Origin: an uncultured Prevotella sp.
GTDB lineage: Bacteria; Bacteroidota; Bacteroidia; Bacteroidales; Bacteroidaceae
Assembly: GCA_934190685.1 (NCBI GenBank)
Contig: CAKPTK010000077.1
Location: 1 to 10,883 of the forward strand
DNA: 10,883 nt
Reading direction: 5' to 3'
Below are positions 7,869-10,883 of this stretch, in pieces. Made by a program: the position numbers and the translations under genes. The notes beneath the pieces are model-generated. The model was not told the origin of the DNA. It searched no databases and saw only the letters and a list, made by a program, of their open reading frames with translations. Within the stretch, counting starts at the first letter, position 1, and the number at the start of each line of letters is the position of its first letter.

Positions 7869-9217
7869 TGAAGAAAATATTTTCGCTGATCCTTTTATTG
7901 ACAATCGTTGTGCTCCAAGCCGGAGCACAACGATTGTCAGTGGAAGCGACACTCAAAGGAAAGGCACCTGAAGGTCTCCAGTTGTTCCTCATGTCCATCG
8001 GACAATCGGGAAAGAACACCATTGACACCGCTCGTATAAGCGGCAACAAAGCTCAGGTAAATGTTCCCGTCTCTCCCTATCATGTCTACAAATTGGTGGG
8101 CGTGGCTGGACAGAGTCAAATGATCCGTCCGCTCTGCTTGATGGACAAGAAGGGGAAGGCCACCTTCTCTTTCTCCTTCAAGGACAAGAGCATGCTGGTT
8201 TCTGGTGTAAACAACGACAGCAAGGCCTTGATGGCCTTTGATGACCATGTGACCGCCATTGCCAAGGACTTGTGGATGAAGGGCCGTCAACTGTCAGCAG
8301 ACTCCGTCCGTCTGTTGGTGGAAAGCTATGTGCCCAAGGCTACGGCTCTTTGCAATCAATACAAGACTTCTCCACTCATCACTGAATATATGAAGGTGTG
8401 GGCATCGACTACTGCCTTTGAGAACCTTGAGAGCATCCGCTTCATCACGGGCAAGGATGCCAAGACCTTAGGCTTAGACATGGGACAGCAGGTGAAGACT
8501 CTCTGTGGTTGTCTCAATTGTCATTCCGCACAAGCCTTTGATGCCTCTTCGCGTTTGGTGCTGGCTTCCATACCCGAGGGGACGCTGAGTGAGCGGATCG
8601 CTGCGTTGGAGACTCTGAGCTGTTGCTGTGTCAACAAGGATTTGAAGCGCAATGTGGAGAACGCCTTGTTGTCGAAATATGTGTCCTCATTCAATTATTC
8701 CGCTGGATTTGAAGAAGGACTGCAAACACTCAAGTCTTTGACGGAAAAATACCAACTCGACCCGAAGTGGGTGCGTGAGTTTGAGGCCCGTCGGGCTTCC
8801 GTGTCGGGCAAACCTTTCCCTGCCGATGTGGAACTGTACGACTTGCAAGGCAACAAGGTAGACTTCGCCAAGTTCCGTGGCAAGTATGTCTATATTGATC
8901 TTTGGGCATCTTGGTGTGTGCCGTGTATTCGGGAGATTCCCCATCTGAAGCAGTTGGAAAAGGAACTGCAGAATCCTGATGTGGTGTTCCTTTCAGTTTC
9001 AGTAGACAACAGCGTTGATGCTTGGAAGAGAAAGGTGAAGCAACTCGGTTTGGAAGGCAACCTCCTGAACAACAAGGATAACAAACTTTGCGACGCCCTG
9101 AATGTCAAGGGCATCCCCTTCTTCCTTATCTATGATCGACAGGGAAATCTGCACACTTACAATGCTCCTCGTCCGAGCGACGTGCGTTTGAAACCCTTGT
9201 TGGAGATTCTCAAGTAA
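7868..9217 (+). CDS. TlpA-type thioredoxin-fold protein, periplasmic, with Cys-rich middle
   Basis: This 449-residue exported protein has a signal peptide (MKKIF start, cleavage near QAGA-Q at about 20), an N-terminal beta-rich domain of the DUF4369-like kind often fused to TlpA proteins (about 21-115), a helical middle (about 115-315) and a C-terminal thioredoxin domain (about 316-449). The active site is WCVPC (Cys350 and Cys353), preceded by YIDLWAS, and the cis-proline loop is GIPFF (Pro417). Such proteins reduce or exchange disulfides in the periplasm. Unusually, the middle region has a CxCxxC cluster (Cys213, 215, 218) and a Cys triplet (252-254), which might be internal redox partners or bind metal. 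The ATG shares one base with the preceding stop (TAATG), pointing to translational coupling. A perfect 18-bp inverted repeat lies within its signal-peptide codons. There is no lipobox, so it should be soluble unless the signal peptide is retained. Confidence 0.88.
   Translation: MKKIFSLILLLTIVVLQAGAQRLSVEATLKGKAPEGLQLFLMSIGQSGKNTIDTARISGNKAQVNVPVSPYHVYKLVGVAGQSQMIRPLCLMDKKGKATFSFSFKDKSMLVSGVNNDSKALMAFDDHVTAIAKDLWMKGRQLSADSVRLLVESYVPKATALCNQYKTSPLITEYMKVWASTTAFENLESIRFITGKDAKTLGLDMGQQVKTLCGCLNCHSAQAFDASSRLVLASIPEGTLSERIAALETLSCCCVNKDLKRNVENALLSKYVSSFNYSAGFEEGLQTLKSLTEKYQLDPKWVREFEARRASVSGKPFPADVELYDLQGNKVDFAKFRGKYVYIDLWASWCVPCIREIPHLKQLEKELQNPDVVFLSVSVDNSVDAWKRKVKQLGLEGNLLNNKDNKLCDALNVKGIPFFLIYDRQGNLHTYNAPRPSDVRLKPLLEILK
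7899..7939 (+). repeat. Perfect 18-bp inverted repeat (hairpin) inside the signal-peptide codons
   Basis: The left arm TGACAATCGTTGTGCTCC (7899-7916) is exactly complementary to 7922-7939, with AAGCC as loop. The arms are 50 percent G+C and pairing can continue outwards as G-U, A-T and U-G. It starts 31 bases after the A of the ATG and spans roughly codons 11-24, encoding the TIVVL and GAQRLS parts of the signal peptide and cleavage site. No T-run follows, so it is not an intrinsic terminator. In mRNA it would form a strong hairpin that could slow early elongation, tune expression of this last operon gene, or shield upstream mRNA from 3' decay. The structure is seen; its function is inferred. 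Confidence 0.85.
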
Positions 9218-9294
9218 GGATAACGACAACATTCTTATAACGATTATTATTCAATAAATAAAGAGAGAATTATCAATTTTAAATTCAAAAGTTT

Positions 9295-10883
9295 ATGAAA
9301 AAATTTACTTTAGTGGCATCATTGCTGTTGACAGCAATGACAACTTTCGCTGACTCTAAGTTTGGCAACTGGACCCTCAATGGGGAAGAAACAAAAATTG
9401 ACGGAGCTGCTTATTTTATGTCATATTATAATGGCGTGTATCAGCAGTGCATGGAGAATACAACCGTTGCCACCACCGATGGTTGCTGTGTAGTTACTGG
9501 CTATGGAGCTGCAGGATGGAGCATGAATGCTACAATTAATAAGATTGGCACAACCTCATGGTCAAAGAGTATAGAGGGAGTTCACATCGTTTCTGCTGTA
9601 GCGGATAATGCTGGTGGTGTATACGTAACAGGTAATTTCAAGTCGTCTGTAACAATCGGCGATAAGACGCTTACAGGATACACCAAAGACGGTTCCAATG
9701 AATGCTCTGCTTTTGTCGCTCACTATGACAAAGACGGAAAAGTGCTGGCAGCTAATGCGATTGTTCCTACAATCAATGAGGAAGTTGCCGCCAAGTATCA
9801 GAATTATGGACAACAAGACCACAGCGTTTATTGCAACGCTGTAAAAGTTATTTTTGACGGCACTACTCCGTATGTGGCTCTTACCTTTACGGACAAACTA
9901 TCCTCGGCAGATGGAACCAAGACAAATATTTCCGGTAACTATGCTTATGAGTATTATGGTTCACAGTTTGCCTGTTCAACCCAATCAATGACGGTAGCCA
10001 AACTTGATGTTGAAACCTTGGGTGTCAATGATTTCGTCCTTACAGTCAAGGGTAATGACTTTAGCGATGCCTCTAACTATGGCTGTGCTGTCAACTCTTC
10101 TGTCGCATCCATTGCTGATGGTCATTTGTATGTTGCTTCAACCTTTAAGGGTAACGGGTCCGCCAATGGCAATATTCAAGTAGGTCAGTCTGATTTGGTG
10201 AAACTTAGTATTCCCCTCAATGATGGAGGCTGCAAGGCTATTGTGTTGGCAGATGTGAATCTTTCCGATCTTTCGTTGAACTATAACCTTTATACTGGTT
10301 CGTATTCTTGGTCTGCCGACGGTAATGGAGAAAATACAGTCAGTGACATTTTCGCAAGCGGTGACGATTTGATTGTTACCGGAACTACCACCTCTTCTTC
10401 TCTCTTTGACAATAAAAAGGTCGCAGAGGGTAATACAGACGTGTTTGTGGCAAGTGTGAAGAAGAGTGGATTTACAAGTAACTGGTCAACCCTTTCTGGT
10501 TTCGCCGAAGGAGATGATAACGTGGAGCGTGTTTCTTCTGCCGTTGTTTCAAACGGAAAGATTTATGTGGGTGCATTCTCTGCAAATGAACCTAATTCTT
10601 CCATTTACAAGCTTCTCACCTCTAATCTTTATGCTATAAACCTCGCAAATGGTACTTTGGAGAACATAGATGTTACAGATTATGTTACTTCATTTGCTGT
10701 TGACAAGGATGGTAAAATTGGTGTTTCTTCGTATACAAATGAGACCAATGCCCTCAACTTCGGTCTTTACACATCTACAGCTACTGGTATTTCTTCTGTC
10801 AAGGCTGACAAGATTCAGAATACGAAAATCTACAACCTCCAGGGTCAGCGTCTTTCCGCTCCAGTCAAGGGACAGATTAATAT
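9295..10883 (+). CDS. Secreted beta-propeller-like repeat protein with C-terminal sorting-type tail (3' end outside window)
   Basis: The frame is open from ATG 9295 to the window end (529 full codons). An in-frame TAA at 9280-9282 makes this the only sensible Met start. A signal peptide (MKKFTLVASLLLTAMTTFA, cleavage before DS) lacks a lipobox. The body has repeated segments pairing an 'I see/show' strand with a turn: about 59-85 (CCVVTGYGAAGWS), 100-150 (GGVYVTGNFKSSVTIG, then AFVAHYDKDGKV), 273-300 (GHLYVASTFKG, SDLVKLS), 352-390 (DDLIVTGTTTSS, DVFVASVKKSG) and 416-430 (GKIYVGAF). This resembles SBBP-type beta-propeller repeats. The tail from about 498 (GISSVKADK, then KIYNLQGQRLSAPVKGQIN) is the short C-terminal motif common in Prevotella secreted proteins, resembling type IX secretion sorting domains. 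Only a few residues seem missing. A 77-base AT-rich gap separates it from the thioredoxin-like gene, with no consensus promoter or terminator seen, so read-through is possible. Its base composition is AT-richer than the operon. Confidence 0.8.
   Translation, partial: MKKFTLVASLLLTAMTTFADSKFGNWTLNGEETKIDGAAYFMSYYNGVYQQCMENTTVATTDGCCVVTGYGAAGWSMNATINKIGTTSWSKSIEGVHIVSAVADNAGGVYVTGNFKSSVTIGDKTLTGYTKDGSNECSAFVAHYDKDGKVLAANAIVPTINEEVAAKYQNYGQQDHSVYCNAVKVIFDGTTPYVALTFTDKLSSADGTKTNISGNYAYEYYGSQFACSTQSMTVAKLDVETLGVNDFVLTVKGNDFSDASNYGCAVNSSVASIADGHLYVASTFKGNGSANGNIQVGQSDLVKLSIPLNDGGCKAIVLADVNLSDLSLNYNLYTGSYSWSADGNGENTVSDIFASGDDLIVTGTTTSSSLFDNKKVAEGNTDVFVASVKKSGFTSNWSTLSGFAEGDDNVERVSSAVVSNGKIYVGAFSANEPNSSIYKLLTSNLYAINLANGTLENIDVTDYVTSFAVDKDGKIGVSSYTNETNALNFGLYTSTATGISSVKADKIQNTKIYNLQGQRLSAPVKGQIN

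Noticed and set aside
7899..7939. The 18-bp inverted repeat as an invertible phase-variation switch or an intrinsic terminator
   Set aside because: Only 5 bases separate the arms, too few for a recombinase to invert, and no T-run follows the right arm. An mRNA hairpin fits better.
9218..9294. A separate promoter or terminator in the gap before the final gene
   Set aside because: No TAnnTTTG element and no stem followed by a T-run could be found; only a weak 5-bp pairing of GAATT (9267-9271) with AATTC (9282-9286) is present.
1..10883. CRISPR arrays, tRNA or rRNA genes, insertion sequences
   Set aside because: No regularly spaced direct repeats, no tRNA-like cloverleaf and no transposase-like protein were seen in the window.

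Overview
The window looks like chromosome of a gut- or oral-type Bacteroidota, most likely Prevotellaceae (Prevotella, Segatella or a relative). Supporting signs are a SusC/SusD outer-membrane pair, a promoter matching the Bacteroidota consensus (TTTG, 20-base gap, TAnnTTTG), no clear Shine-Dalgarno sites, lipoproteins with acidic residues after the lipobox cysteine, and a final gene ending in the KIYNLQGQRLSAP-type tail common in Prevotella secreted proteins. The genus is an inference; there is no rRNA or marker gene here.

Layout, all genes on the + strand. Bases 1-509 hold the 3' half of galE (UDP-glucose 4-epimerase). Bases 510-827 are non-coding: a UUCG-capped hairpin (556-583), a strong intrinsic terminator (604-640), two AT-rich inverted repeats (680-699 and 719-730) and a consensus promoter (760-791). 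Bases 828-9217 look like one operon of five genes with gaps of 12, 11 and 19 bases and finally a 1-base overlap: a SusC/RagA TonB-dependent transporter with an N-terminal STN domain, a SusD/RagB lipoprotein, a DUF4843-type lipoprotein, a PKD-like lipoprotein and a TlpA-type thioredoxin-fold protein with a CVPC active site. After a 77-base gap, 9295-10883 is an AT-richer gene, open at the window end, for a secreted protein with beta-propeller-like repeats and a C-terminal sorting-type tail.

How the genes work together (inference): SusC forms the TonB-driven outer-membrane channel, SusD the hinged lid, and the two further lipoproteins probably sit on the cell surface with the SusCD complex to bind or process substrate. 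The window holds no glycoside hydrolase, polysaccharide lyase or sulfatase, so this is not a typical glycan-utilisation locus; an oligopeptide or other non-glycan substrate is a reasonable guess. The thioredoxin-like protein would act in the periplasm in thiol redox or disulfide handling. The STN domain suggests control by an ECF sigma/FecR-type anti-sigma pair, which is not encoded here.

The most striking unexplained sequence feature is a perfect 18-bp inverted repeat with a 5-base loop (7899-7939). It lies inside the signal-peptide codons of the thioredoxin-like gene, just after the TAATG stop/start overlap, and looks like a strong mRNA hairpin within the operon.
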